Shown here: positions 1 through 6,898 of the stretch, piece after piece | Numbering within the stretch: position 1 is the stretch's first letter | How the letters are laid out: the number at the start of each line of letters is the position of its first letter | From: JBGFRR01 sp041695045 | Lineage (GTDB): Bacteria; Bacteroidota; Ignavibacteria; UBA10030 | Direction of reading: 5' to 3' | Length of the DNA stretch: 19,360 nt | Assembly (NCBI GenBank): GCA_041695045.1 | Contig: JBGFRR010000115.1 | Span: 1-19,360 of the forward strand | The notes under the pieces: generated by a model | Databases searched by the model: none | What the model saw: only the letters and a program-made list of their open reading frames with translations | Told to the model about the DNA's origin: nothing | Translations under genes and position numbers: made by a program

Positions 1-2559
1 ACTTCCAGTTCGATAAAAGGCACGACGCTGAACGCAGATCACGATCAAGATGGTGATGCCACGGTGTTCTTTGATCCCTTCGCTCCCGTGGAAATCCGCC
101 ATCGAAACCTCCCTCACTGGACTCAGGCAGGCGTTACCTATTTTGTTACTTTTAGACTTGCCGACTCTCTGCCACAGGAAAAACTCGAACAACTCCGAAG
201 TGAACGAGAACATTGGTTGAAGACTCATCAGAAGCCACTTTCAAATTTCGATAAGAGAGAATACCGACGCTTATTTGCGCAAAAAGTAGAAGACTGGTTG
301 GATGCGGGTATTGGGCAATGTGTTCTTCGTGAACCGCATGCCGCAAAGATTGTAGCCGACGCCCTTCGGCATTTCGACGGCAAGCGTTACAAACTTGGTG
401 AATGGGTCGTGATGCCAAACCACGTCCACGTTCTTGTTACGCCCTACAAAGGGTTTGAGCTGGTGGATATTCTTCATAGTTGGAAGTCATTTACAGCAAA
501 CGAAATTAATACGTTGATGAAAAGTAGCGGTCGAGTGTGGCAGCATGAATCGTATGATTACATCGTGCGCTCGGAAGAGGAGCTGGCCCGAATAGAGCAG
601 TATATCATCGAGAATCCCTCCAAAGCCGGAATCGTAGCTCCGGCTTCTAGCCGGGGAAGTGCTTTCATCACTAACTCGGATTCGAATCACGACCAGGATG
701 GTCGTGCCACCATCATTCCTCGTGCTGACATTGAAACCTTTGTCCATCTTGGCGAGCAGATTTCTCACTACGAGGCTGTCGTGGCTGAATACAGGGTGAA
801 GATGCCCAAGAGCATCCAAAACAACGCACGCTTCATCGACGAGAAGCTTGCCAACATCACAGTATGCGATCCGGCTGTTGGTTCCGGCGCGTTTCCTGTG
901 GGCATGATGACGGAGATTGTGCGGTTGCGGATGGCTCTGACGCCGTATTTCAACGATCCCCATGAACGCTCTGCATACTTCTTCAAGCGGCATGCGATAC
1001 AGAACTGCCTTTACGGTGTGGATATTGACCCCGGTGCAGTAGAGATTGCAAAGCTTCGCCTCTGGCTTTCGCTCGTGGTGGACGAGCAGGATACGCAGCA
1101 AATCAAACCGCTTCCGAATCTTGACTACAAAATAGTGTTTGGGAATTCTCTTGTTGGCATTGAAAAGACTCTTTTCAACGCTGATCAGTTTGCCAAACTT
1201 GAGTCGCTCAAGCCGCTATTCTTCAACGAGACCGACAAACCGAAAAAGACCAGGTACAAGACTGAAATCGATGACCTGATCCAGAAAATTACACACGGTA
1301 AATCGACCTTCGATTTCCAAGTCTTCTTCTCCGAAGTTTTCCACACCCGCAACGGGTTCGATATCACTATTGGAAACCCTCCTTACGTCAGCTACTACTC
1401 CCGCGAGTCTGCCTCAAACGACTCTATCCAAAGAGAATTGCTCTCCCTTAGAAAGGCGTTTACATTCACGCAGTACGAAACAAAGAAGGGCAGGTTGAAC
1501 TTGTGGATGTTCTTCGCAGAGAGGTTCGTGACGCTGAATTGTGCAAATGGATACGCAACATTTCTCGCCGATGTAAATTTCACCAAGGATGTCGCGCGAA
1601 ACATTCGCAGGTATCTTGCTGAACGTAGCACCATCAAGCAATTCATCCACGATTTGAGCGAGTTCGAAAATGTCGCAAGCGGTCAGGTAATTCTTTTTGT
1701 GCAAAAGCAAACCCCACCTAAGAGTAACACGTTCTTGGTCAAAGCTTCAATTCAAGATAGGGGTACAATCCGTAATCAATGTGAACTTAAGCCGTCAACC
1801 TACGACTTTCTAAGCGAACTCAACGATCCCGTGCTGACGAAGCTCTCCAACATGAAAACTCTGGGCAAGACACCCGCTTTAGACCTCGTGACAGGCGTAC
1901 AGGTCGGCGGAACTGAGCAATACAAAGGAAAGATGGTCAAAGACTACTTTTACCGATCCAATTGGGACTACAAGACCATTTTTCCGTCCGTCTCTGTTAG
2001 AACTGTGACAAGATATAGTCACCCCACCTTTGAGAGAGGTATACTCTTCGATTATGACCTTGCGACAAAGATTACAAAGTTTACCGAGAAGTCAGCAATC
2101 GTCCTTCAGAAGTACGAGAAGTTTCTTCCTGTCGAGAAGATACTGATTCGTCAGTCTGCATCTTCGCTGGTTGCAACCATTGGCGAAAAGAACTGTTGTG
2201 GTGAGTATTCACTGTTCTCACTCATAACTAAGCCCGCAATAGTGGATCTCTATTACGTACTCGGTCTTCTAAACTCAAGGCTACTCAACTATTTTGCAGT
2301 AAAATCAGGCATTATCCTTTCCAAGAAAGGTACACAACCCCAGATTCGCAAAGCAGGCCTTGAAAGGCTCCCGATCTCAATCCCAGGTGAATCACAGCAG
2401 GCGAAGATCGCCGCAATTGTCAGGAAGATACTCCGGTCAAAAAAGGATGAACCACAGACAGACACCAGTTCCTTAGAAAACGAAATCGACCGACTTGTAT
2501 ACAAGCTGTACCATCTAACGGAGGACGAAATCAAGGTCGTAGAGGAAACCAACGCCTGA
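1..2559 (+). CDS. Eco57I-like N6-adenine methylase (type IIG-like) with an in-frame RAYT insertion; 5' end outside window
   Basis: The frame is open from base 1, so the true start lies upstream; a GTG at 64 is only the first possible start in the window. Numbering from that GTG, residues about 1-200 are a REP-associated tyrosine transposase (see separate entry). From about residue 222 the protein becomes an adenine-specific DNA methylase: SAM-binding motif DPAVGSGAF at 269-277 and catalytic motif NPPY at 438-441. The C-terminal third (LGLLNSRLLNYF, then QIRKAGLERLPI) resembles the target-recognition regions of type IIG/type I enzymes. Expected role: N6-adenine methylation of a specific site, possibly with a nuclease part encoded upstream and not visible. 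No stop codon separates transposase and methylase. The TGA overlaps the next start by one base. The methylase call is firm; activity of the interrupted protein is unknown. Confidence 0.88.
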   Translation, partial: TSSSIKGTTLNADHDQDGDATVFFDPFAPVEIRHRNLPHWTQAGVTYFVTFRLADSLPQEKLEQLRSEREHWLKTHQKPLSNFDKREYRRLFAQKVEDWLDAGIGQCVLREPHAAKIVADALRHFDGKRYKLGEWVVMPNHVHVLVTPYKGFELVDILHSWKSFTANEINTLMKSSGRVWQHESYDYIVRSEEELARIEQYIIENPSKAGIVAPASSRGSAFITNSDSNHDQDGRATIIPRADIETFVHLGEQISHYEAVVAEYRVKMPKSIQNNARFIDEKLANITVCDPAVGSGAFPVGMMTEIVRLRMALTPYFNDPHERSAYFFKRHAIQNCLYGVDIDPGAVEIAKLRLWLSLVVDEQDTQQIKPLPNLDYKIVFGNSLVGIEKTLFNADQFAKLESLKPLFFNETDKPKKTRYKTEIDDLIQKITHGKSTFDFQVFFSEVFHTRNGFDITIGNPPYVSYYSRESASNDSIQRELLSLRKAFTFTQYETKKGRLNLWMFFAERFVTLNCANGYATFLADVNFTKDVARNIRRYLAERSTIKQFIHDLSEFENVASGQVILFVQKQTPPKSNTFLVKASIQDRGTIRNQCELKPSTYDFLSELNDPVLTKLSNMKTLGKTPALDLVTGVQVGGTEQYKGKMVKDYFYRSNWDYKTIFPSVSVRTVTRYSHPTFERGILFDYDLATKITKFTEKSAIVLQKYEKFLPVEKILIRQSASSLVATIGEKNCCGEYSLFSLITKPAIVDLYYVLGLLNSRLLNYFAVKSGIILSKKGTQPQIRKAGLERLPISIPGESQQAKIAAIVRKILRSKKDEPQTDTSSLENEIDRLVYKLYHLTEDEIKVVEETNA
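37..62. repeat. Left REP-like palindromic flank of the RAYT segment
   Basis: Bases 38-57 form an imperfect palindrome (ATCAC, one mismatch, ATC, AA, GAT, one mismatch, GTGAT). The 26 bases 37-62 match 685-710 on the other side of the transposase at 21 positions, in direct orientation. Confidence 0.6.
634..654 (+). repeat. GTAG plus hairpin, REP-type site
   Basis: GTAG at 634-637 is followed after two bases by CCGGCT (640-645), loop TCT and AGCCGG (649-654), a perfect 6-bp stem. GTAG at the foot of a hairpin is the recognition signature described for REP/RAYT systems. It lies at the codons for the last transposase-like residues, so it is both coding and possibly a substrate. Confidence 0.6.
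685..710. repeat. Right REP-like palindromic flank of the RAYT segment
   Basis: CACGACCA (688-695), loop GGA, TGGTCGTG (699-706): a perfect 8-bp stem. It is the direct-orientation partner of 37-62. Methylase sequence begins directly after it. Confidence 0.65.
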
Positions 2560-3008
2560 TGCCAATACCCCAATTGGATCCTGACGGCTTTTTGCCCCCC
2601 GGTGTACACGAATGCACTTTAGACGAACTGAAAACTCTTTTCTGCCGTTTTCAGGGATCAGATAGGCGTCCACGACTATGTGAGAACCTTGACAAATACG
2701 TTACAGAACTTCGGGCTGCAAGGGTTGGAAAACATCTAATCGTCAACGGTTCCTTCGTGACCTCGGCGGATAGGCCGAACGATATCGATCTATTGCTCGT
2801 TCTCAATGATGGCTTGCAACTAAACCGTGATGTTCCGCCTTTTGAGTACAACGCACGCTCAGGCAAGTTCGTCAAGCGGAACTACGGCTTTGACTTGTAT
2901 ACGGTATTCGAAGGCGATCAGAGCGAAACATCAATGCTAAGTTACTTTGCCATGGTTATTAGAGGTATACCTGGCCGTGCAAAAGGTTACCTCAAATTGG
3001 TCCTATGA
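2559..3008 (+). CDS. DUF6932-like nucleotidyltransferase-fold protein
   Basis: 149 residues. A nucleotidyltransferase-type signature is visible: Gly64-Ser65 (NGSFVT), Asp75-x-Asp77 (PNDIDLLL) and a third acidic residue at Asp112 (GFDLYTV), in the order and spacing expected of minimal NTase folds. The N-terminal DGFLPPGVHECTLDEL block and overall length fit the DUF6932 family as I remember it; this is recall, not a search. Its substrate is unknown. Related small NTases act as toxins or antitoxins, or modify nucleotides or tRNA, so a role in a toxin-antitoxin or defence module is plausible but inferred. The ATG overlaps the methylase TGA (TGATG), and its own stop overlaps the next start (ATGA), so translation is probably coupled across all three genes. 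Confidence 0.72.
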   Translation: MPIPQLDPDGFLPPGVHECTLDELKTLFCRFQGSDRRPRLCENLDKYVTELRAARVGKHLIVNGSFVTSADRPNDIDLLLVLNDGLQLNRDVPPFEYNARSGKFVKRNYGFDLYTVFEGDQSETSMLSYFAMVIRGIPGRAKGYLKLVL

Positions 3009-3973
3009 TCGAGAACGAAGGACAACTAGAACAGACTCGTCGAGCAATTGCAGAATTGGAAAATGCGCTCCAATCGCTGAAGGCACGGGTGTTTCCAGAA
3101 AATCCAGCGCTGTTCGAGGCTATGGCTGCCGACTATGTTTCTAGCATCCGGGACTTGCGTGCTGACGTAGATGCATACGTTGGTGTCAATGATGCCCTCG
3201 AATCAGCGGCGCCACTTTGGATACGAGTTACAGGTGATGACTTTACACCATGGTCAACGCCAGCCAGCGTGTGGGAAGTTACCCTTGCAAGACTCAGACG
3301 AAGCGTAACATCCGTTGCCGAGTTCATCGCTCAGGGAATTGTGCGACAATCAGGGCGGCCTCTCTCAACAATTTCCGACCAAGCAGATTTCCGCGTTGTC
3401 GCAATCAGGCCTGGCAGCTTACAGATCGGCGTCACTCTTCCGACACCGGCACAGGCAGAACTCTTTCCAGTCGACGAGGTGAATGTCGCAGAAGGTGCTC
3501 TATCGAAGTTGCTACTCGCCAGTGAATGGTTTGCCCGCGAAGGATTACTCCATGAGCTAGAAGAACTCTTCCCATCGCGTGATGAAAGAAACATCGTTAT
3601 CGCTAAGACTGTTGAACTCATGCCGCAGCCTCGTGGGAAAATTCGCACGTTGGAATTTCGAGGTGCAATCGTTCCCGCGCGAACAGCCATTCGACTCGTT
3701 GCTGATCAACGCAAGCGCTTGAGAGAGATACTACCAGCTCCGCTCAATGAGATTGCACAGACCCAAGAGGGCGTTATCAGAGAAGTCGATCTTGATAAAG
3801 GGAAATGCATTCTCCGGCAACGTCCCGATAACTTGCCCGATCTCCCATGTCGATTTGAGCAAGCGCTTCTACCACAAGTCAAGGACGCACTCGACCGGAT
3901 GGTTAGATTAGAAGGAACGGTGAGGGAAGGAACAACTGAACCACTCAAGATTCAACTGCTTGAATTACTTTGA
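3005..3973 (+). CDS. Protein of unknown function, antitoxin-like N-terminus, coupled to the NTase gene
   Basis: 322 residues; not recognised with confidence. Residues 1-60 (starting MIENEGQLEQTRRAIAELEN) are predicted helical and resemble the N-terminal helical part of HigA-type antitoxins and their relatives. A central part contains RPGSLQIGVTLP, followed by a helical stretch (ALSKLLLASEWF). The C-terminal 75 residues alternate short beta-like segments (EGVIREVDLDKGKCIL, VRLEGTVREG), suggesting a small beta-barrel. No catalytic motif, signal peptide or membrane segment is seen. It starts four bases inside the preceding gene, so the two products are likely made together, possibly as toxin and antitoxin or as effector and sensor. 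It is the last gene of the accessory block; 58 bases separate it from the GH3 start. Confidence 0.7.
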   Translation: MIENEGQLEQTRRAIAELENALQSLKARVFPENPALFEAMAADYVSSIRDLRADVDAYVGVNDALESAAPLWIRVTGDDFTPWSTPASVWEVTLARLRRSVTSVAEFIAQGIVRQSGRPLSTISDQADFRVVAIRPGSLQIGVTLPTPAQAELFPVDEVNVAEGALSKLLLASEWFAREGLLHELEELFPSRDERNIVIAKTVELMPQPRGKIRTLEFRGAIVPARTAIRLVADQRKRLREILPAPLNEIAQTQEGVIREVDLDKGKCILRQRPDNLPDLPCRFEQALLPQVKDALDRMVRLEGTVREGTTEPLKIQLLELL

Positions 3974-4031
3974 CGCTATTACAACCGAAGAGCACAGCCA
4001 ACCTTCACAAGAAACCAGTCCGAAAAACACA

Positions 4032-5720
4032 ATGAAACTTCTCCGTCTTTTCCCTCTTCTCCTGTTTTGTTCTTCCCTTCACGCTCAGCTCCTCCCACCC
4101 GACACCGCGTGGGTAAACCAAACACTCGCTGCAATGACGCTCGACGAGAAACTCGGCCAACTCTTCATGCCCATCCATCGCACCGTCGAGCAATCGCGCC
4201 AGCTCGTCGAGCGATTTCACGTCGGCGGATTCTGGTTCGCGCGAACCGAAGCGCGTACGATTGCCGCAGAGTTGAACACCCTCCAACAGCTCTCGAAGTA
4301 CCCCCTGTTGATTTCCGTCGACTTTGAGAAAGGCGCCGGCACGTACGTCGATGGCGCCACTGACCTTCCGGTCAACATGGCGTTGGGGGCGTCGCGCAAT
4401 CCTGCCATCGCCTACCGTGCAGCCGCGCTCACGGCACGTGAAGCGCGAGCGTTGGGCGTACACGTCAACTTTGCGCCGGTCATGGACGTCAACAACAACC
4501 CGAAGAACCCCATCATCAACACGCGCTCGTACGGCGAGGACCCACGGCTCGTCGCACAGTTGGCCGAAGCCGCCGTGCGTGGATATCAAGAACACGGTTT
4601 ACTCGCTACCGGCAAGCATTTCCCCGGCCACGGGAACACGGACACCGACTCTCACACCCGCTTGGGCGTTGTGCCGAGCGACGCGGACCAATTCGAGAAC
4701 ATCGAGCTTCTCCCCTACCGCCACACATTGGAGAAGACCGACCTCGCCTCCGTGATGACGGCGCATCTCTGGATCAGAGCGGTCGACAGCGACACGATTC
4801 CTGCCACGCTTTCGCCGAATGCCATGCAGCGACTCTTGCGCGAGCGATTAAACTTCGACGGCGTGATCTACACCGACGCGATGGAAATGGGGGGAATTAC
4901 CACGCGCTATCCGTTTGAGGTAGCCGTCGTCAAAGCACTACAGGCGGGGTGCGATGTGATTCTCTTCCCCGGCAGCGTGGAGAAAGGCATTGCGGCCATC
5001 AAGGAAGCGATTCGGGACGGACAGTTGACCGAGCAGCGGATCAGAGAATCCGTCCGGCGAATTCTTCTTTCCAAAACTCGCGTCGGGCTGCACAAGAAGA
5101 GACTTGTCGATGTTGAAGGCATTCCGCAGGTTGTCGGAACTGAAGCGAACTACCCTGAAGCGAAGGAAATCGCCGCGGCATGTCTCACGCTCGTCAAGGA
5201 CGATGCAAAGCTTCTCCCCCTGAAATCCACAACTCGAACGGCTGTCTTCACGATCGCCAATGTTGAGGGACCGTCGATGGTGTCGCGCGGGCTAGTAACA
5301 TTCCCCGCCGATATGCAGCGTCTGAACCCCGCCGTGGTCCACCAACGTCTGTCGCCTTCCTTGACTGCCGACGAGATGATGCGCGCGATTGAAGTAGCCC
5401 GTACCGCCGAGGTTGTCGTCATTGCCGCCTATGTGCGCATTGTCCTGCACGCGGGCACGGTGGAGCTTCCGCCTGCTCACGCCGAGTTTGTGCAGCGCGT
5501 GCTAACAGTCAACCCAAACGTCGTACTCGTTTCGTTTGGGAATCCGTACATCGGCGCGTCGGTTCCGGGCGTGCCGACATACGTCTGCGCGTACGATAAC
5601 GCCCGGGCGCTTCAGGAGGTTGCAGCAGAGGCGTTGTTCGGCAAGGTTGGCTTCAACGGGAAATTACCGGTGACTGTTTCAGAAGAGATGCCGTACGGAA
5701 AGGGAATAACGAAACGGTAG
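4032..5720 (+). CDS. Secreted glycoside hydrolase family 3, beta-N-acetylglucosaminidase (NagZ-like)
   Basis: 562 residues from the ATG at 4032, chosen because it begins a clear signal peptide (MKLLRLFPLLLFCSSLHAQ); the frame could extend to an ATG at 3960, inside the previous gene. GH3 features: LGQLFMP near the mature N-terminus, the conserved KHFPGHG at 195-201 followed by DTDSH (204-208), which in NagZ-type enzymes carries the catalytic His/Asp pair, and the nucleophile Asp282 in TDAMEMGGI. About 200 further residues form a C-terminal GH3 domain. Expected role: release of terminal N-acetylglucosamine from peptidoglycan fragments in the periplasm or outside the cell. No strong ribosome-binding site is visible. 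NamZ, which acts on the adjacent sugar, is encoded at 10673-11962. A broader beta-glucosidase specificity cannot be excluded. Confidence 0.9.
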   Translation: MKLLRLFPLLLFCSSLHAQLLPPDTAWVNQTLAAMTLDEKLGQLFMPIHRTVEQSRQLVERFHVGGFWFARTEARTIAAELNTLQQLSKYPLLISVDFEKGAGTYVDGATDLPVNMALGASRNPAIAYRAAALTAREARALGVHVNFAPVMDVNNNPKNPIINTRSYGEDPRLVAQLAEAAVRGYQEHGLLATGKHFPGHGNTDTDSHTRLGVVPSDADQFENIELLPYRHTLEKTDLASVMTAHLWIRAVDSDTIPATLSPNAMQRLLRERLNFDGVIYTDAMEMGGITTRYPFEVAVVKALQAGCDVILFPGSVEKGIAAIKEAIRDGQLTEQRIRESVRRILLSKTRVGLHKKRLVDVEGIPQVVGTEANYPEAKEIAAACLTLVKDDAKLLPLKSTTRTAVFTIANVEGPSMVSRGLVTFPADMQRLNPAVVHQRLSPSLTADEMMRAIEVARTAEVVVIAAYVRIVLHAGTVELPPAHAEFVQRVLTVNPNVVLVSFGNPYIGASVPGVPTYVCAYDNARALQEVAAEALFGKVGFNGKLPVTVSEEMPYGKGITKR

Positions 5721-5745
5721 AACAGAGGGGGTCTGAGGCAACTCT

Positions 5746-5790
5746 GAGGTTATGAGGGAGTTGAAGAGGTTGTGAGGGAGTTGAACTCCC
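5746..5790 (+). repeat. 20-bp tandem duplication ending in a palindrome
   Basis: Bases 5746-5765 and 5766-5785 are identical at 19 of 20 positions. The second copy runs into GGGAGTT-G-AACTCCC (5776-5790), a perfect 7-bp inverted repeat. It lies 26 bases past the GH3 stop. No T-run follows, so it is not a standard terminator. Confidence 0.6.
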
Positions 5791-5922
5791 GAACAACCCA
5801 TCTTTTTGGGCACCTCTCGGTCCCCCTTTGTAGAAGCGGGAAAGGTCAGCTTTTATTGTACGAGCACCGAGTTGACAGAGCTATTAGCTCAGCGTTGGGC
5901 TGCGTCGCGTTTCATTCCCCCT

Positions 5923-5986
5923 CAAAAACAAACTTCTCTCCCCCTTCCTCCGGTGCAATGCGCGAAGGAAGACAGAGGGAGAGAAG
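5923..5986 (-). terminator. Rho-independent terminator for the small membrane protein/lipoprotein transcript
   Basis: On the minus strand, CTTCTCTCCC (5986-5977) pairs with GGGAGAGAAG (5942-5933). The inner arms CTTCC/GGAAG (5971-5967 with 5948-5944) extend the stem. It is followed at once by TTTGTTTTTG (5932-5923). It begins 14 bases after the stop codon at 6001. Confidence 0.72.
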
Positions 5987-6000
5987 TGCTGAGTTCTGCT

Positions 6001-6123
6001 TTAGACGTACGATCTGACCAGAAACACAATCGTAACCACAAGAACAAGCACGAGTATCCCGAGAAACACGAAGAAGCCTGCCTGAGAGCTCTGGGGATGT
6101 TTCTGAATCGTTTCGAGGTTCAT
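6001..6123 (-). CDS. Small single-pass membrane protein, 40 residues
   Basis: Start ATG at 6123, ten bases after the stop of the lipoprotein gene and preceded by AAGGACGGGTCA, a usable ribosome-binding site. The product starts MNLETIQKHPQSSQAG and then has one hydrophobic segment (about residues 17-37, FFVFLGILVLVLVVTIVFLV), ending RSYV. The position in the transcript and a terminator 14 bases downstream support a real gene. No family recognised. It could be a small membrane component working with the lipoprotein, but nothing in the sequence shows that. A longer reading from 6204 would overlap the lipoprotein gene and place a basic stretch upstream; I consider it wrong. Confidence 0.6.
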   Translation of the reverse strand: MNLETIQKHPQSSQAGFFVFLGILVLVLVVTIVFLVRSYV

Positions 6124-6133
6124 TGACCCGTCC

Positions 6134-6634
6134 TTACTTTGCCGCCGCAGGAGCAGGAGGCGAAGTCGGCGCAGGCAGGTTTGTATTAAAGATGTCGGCG
6201 ACAATCAGCCACTGCCCGTCGGCTTGGCGTTTCCACACCGCAAGGAACTTACCGGTATCGGGCTGCGCGGTTGCACCCGGCAATTCCAACACACCGGTGT
6301 AGCTACCGATTGCGTACGCTAAATCACCGCTTGCATCGACCGAGGTAATCGTGGTGTTGAGGTTCTTGAACACTTCAAAGGATCGGTTGTAGAATCCCTC
6401 AATCTCCTCTCGGGTCGTTGCCGCCGGTCCGTTTTGTGGAAGAAGCGTGGCGTTCGGGGCATAGTCATTCATGATTGCCGCTACATCCTTCGCACCATAC
6501 GCGCTCACGAACGCAGCGTTCTTCTCCTCAAGTGCCTTGCGAACCTCTTCGACGTTTGTTGCTGGCGGAGCGCAGGACGACAACGCAACGAGAAGAGCGG
6601 CTACAAGGATAACAACAACGCTCAGCGACTTCAT
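6134..6634 (-). CDS. NTF2-like (SnoaL/DUF4440-type) lipoprotein
   Basis: 166 residues. A lipoprotein signal peptide (MKSLSVVVILVAALLVALSSC) has the lipobox L18-S-S-C21. The mature part has the SnoaL/DUF4440 pattern: an N-terminal helix (EEVRKALEEKNAAFVSAYGAKD), a DYAPNATLLPQNGP strand-turn, a central beta segment (GDLAYAIGSYTGVLEL), and the ending FLAVWKRQADGQWLIVADIFN typical of the family. A Pro/Ala-rich tail follows. Members often bind small hydrophobic ligands or act as isomerases; the ligand here is unknown. The start is supported by AGGAGG seven bases upstream. The leader carries a 20-base palindromic repeat (6670-6689). Confidence 0.85.
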   Translation of the reverse strand: MKSLSVVVILVAALLVALSSCAPPATNVEEVRKALEEKNAAFVSAYGAKDVAAIMNDYAPNATLLPQNGPAATTREEIEGFYNRSFEVFKNLNTTITSVDASGDLAYAIGSYTGVLELPGATAQPDTGKFLAVWKRQADGQWLIVADIFNTNLPAPTSPPAPAAAK

Positions 6635-6669
6635 AGAATCCTCCTAAGACAAATTGATGGTTGGTTGAG

Positions 6670-6689
6670 CCTGCCTGTCGGCAGGCAGG
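6670..6689. repeat. CCTGCCTG...CAGGCAGG palindromic repeat in the lipoprotein leader
   Basis: CCTGCCTG (6670-6677), loop TCGG, CAGGCAGG (6682-6689): a perfect 8-bp stem. It lies 36 bases upstream of the lipoprotein start. From memory, this palindrome type is dispersed in many genomes of uncultured lineages. The rest of 6635-6898 holds no gene I can support. Confidence 0.65.
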
Positions 6690-6872
6690 TTTGAGTGTAA
6701 GATGGAAGCGACAGCGCTCGAGTATTCGACAAAGCCTATGCCGCAGGGAAAGTTGCAAAAGCAGGCAGAATTGTGAACAGGAGGCAGCGAATCACTTGCA
6801 GAATGCACGATGAACATAAGGAGGAAGATGAGAAATGATGAACGCAGCTTCAACAGCGGCGAGATGGGAAGC

Positions 6873-6887
6873 CTTGCAGATTGCAAG
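6873..6887. repeat. Short hairpin after the response regulator gene
   Basis: CTTGCA (6873-6878), GAT, TGCAAG (6882-6887), 11 bases past the regulator stop on the minus strand. No clear T-run follows, so a terminator role is only possible. Confidence 0.35.
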
Positions 6888-6898
6888 ACGAAGGACGT

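Larger units (their letters stand above)
34..710 (+). mobile_element. REP-associated tyrosine transposase (RAYT, Y1/IS200-like) embedded in the methylase frame
   Basis: Counting from the GTG at 64, the segment shows RAYT hallmarks: an N-terminal RHRNLPHW...TYFVTFRL block, the HUH metal-binding motif MPNHVHVLV at residues 117-125 (His120, His122), and a candidate catalytic tyrosine in EQYIIENPSKAG (Tyr180). These enzymes are single-strand DNA transposases linked to REP palindromes. Palindromes lie on both sides, at 38-57 and 688-706, within flanks that match at 21 of 26 bases (37-62 against 685-710). A GTAG tetranucleotide at 634-637 is followed by a perfect hairpin at 640-654, the classic REP layout. 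Methylase sequence resumes about residue 222. Neither flank introduces a stop; both encode the peptide HDQDG. The exact insertion boundaries are uncertain without an uninterrupted homologue. Confidence 0.82.

Noticed and set aside
3960..4031. N-terminal extension of the GH3 protein from an ATG at 3960
   Set aside because: It would place 24 hydrophilic residues before a clear signal peptide and overlap the previous gene.
5772..6126. Two overlapping plus-strand frames of 81 and 106 codons after the GH3 gene
   Set aside because: They run through the tandem repeat and the minus-strand terminator, and lie opposite the small membrane protein gene. There are no family features and composition is odd.
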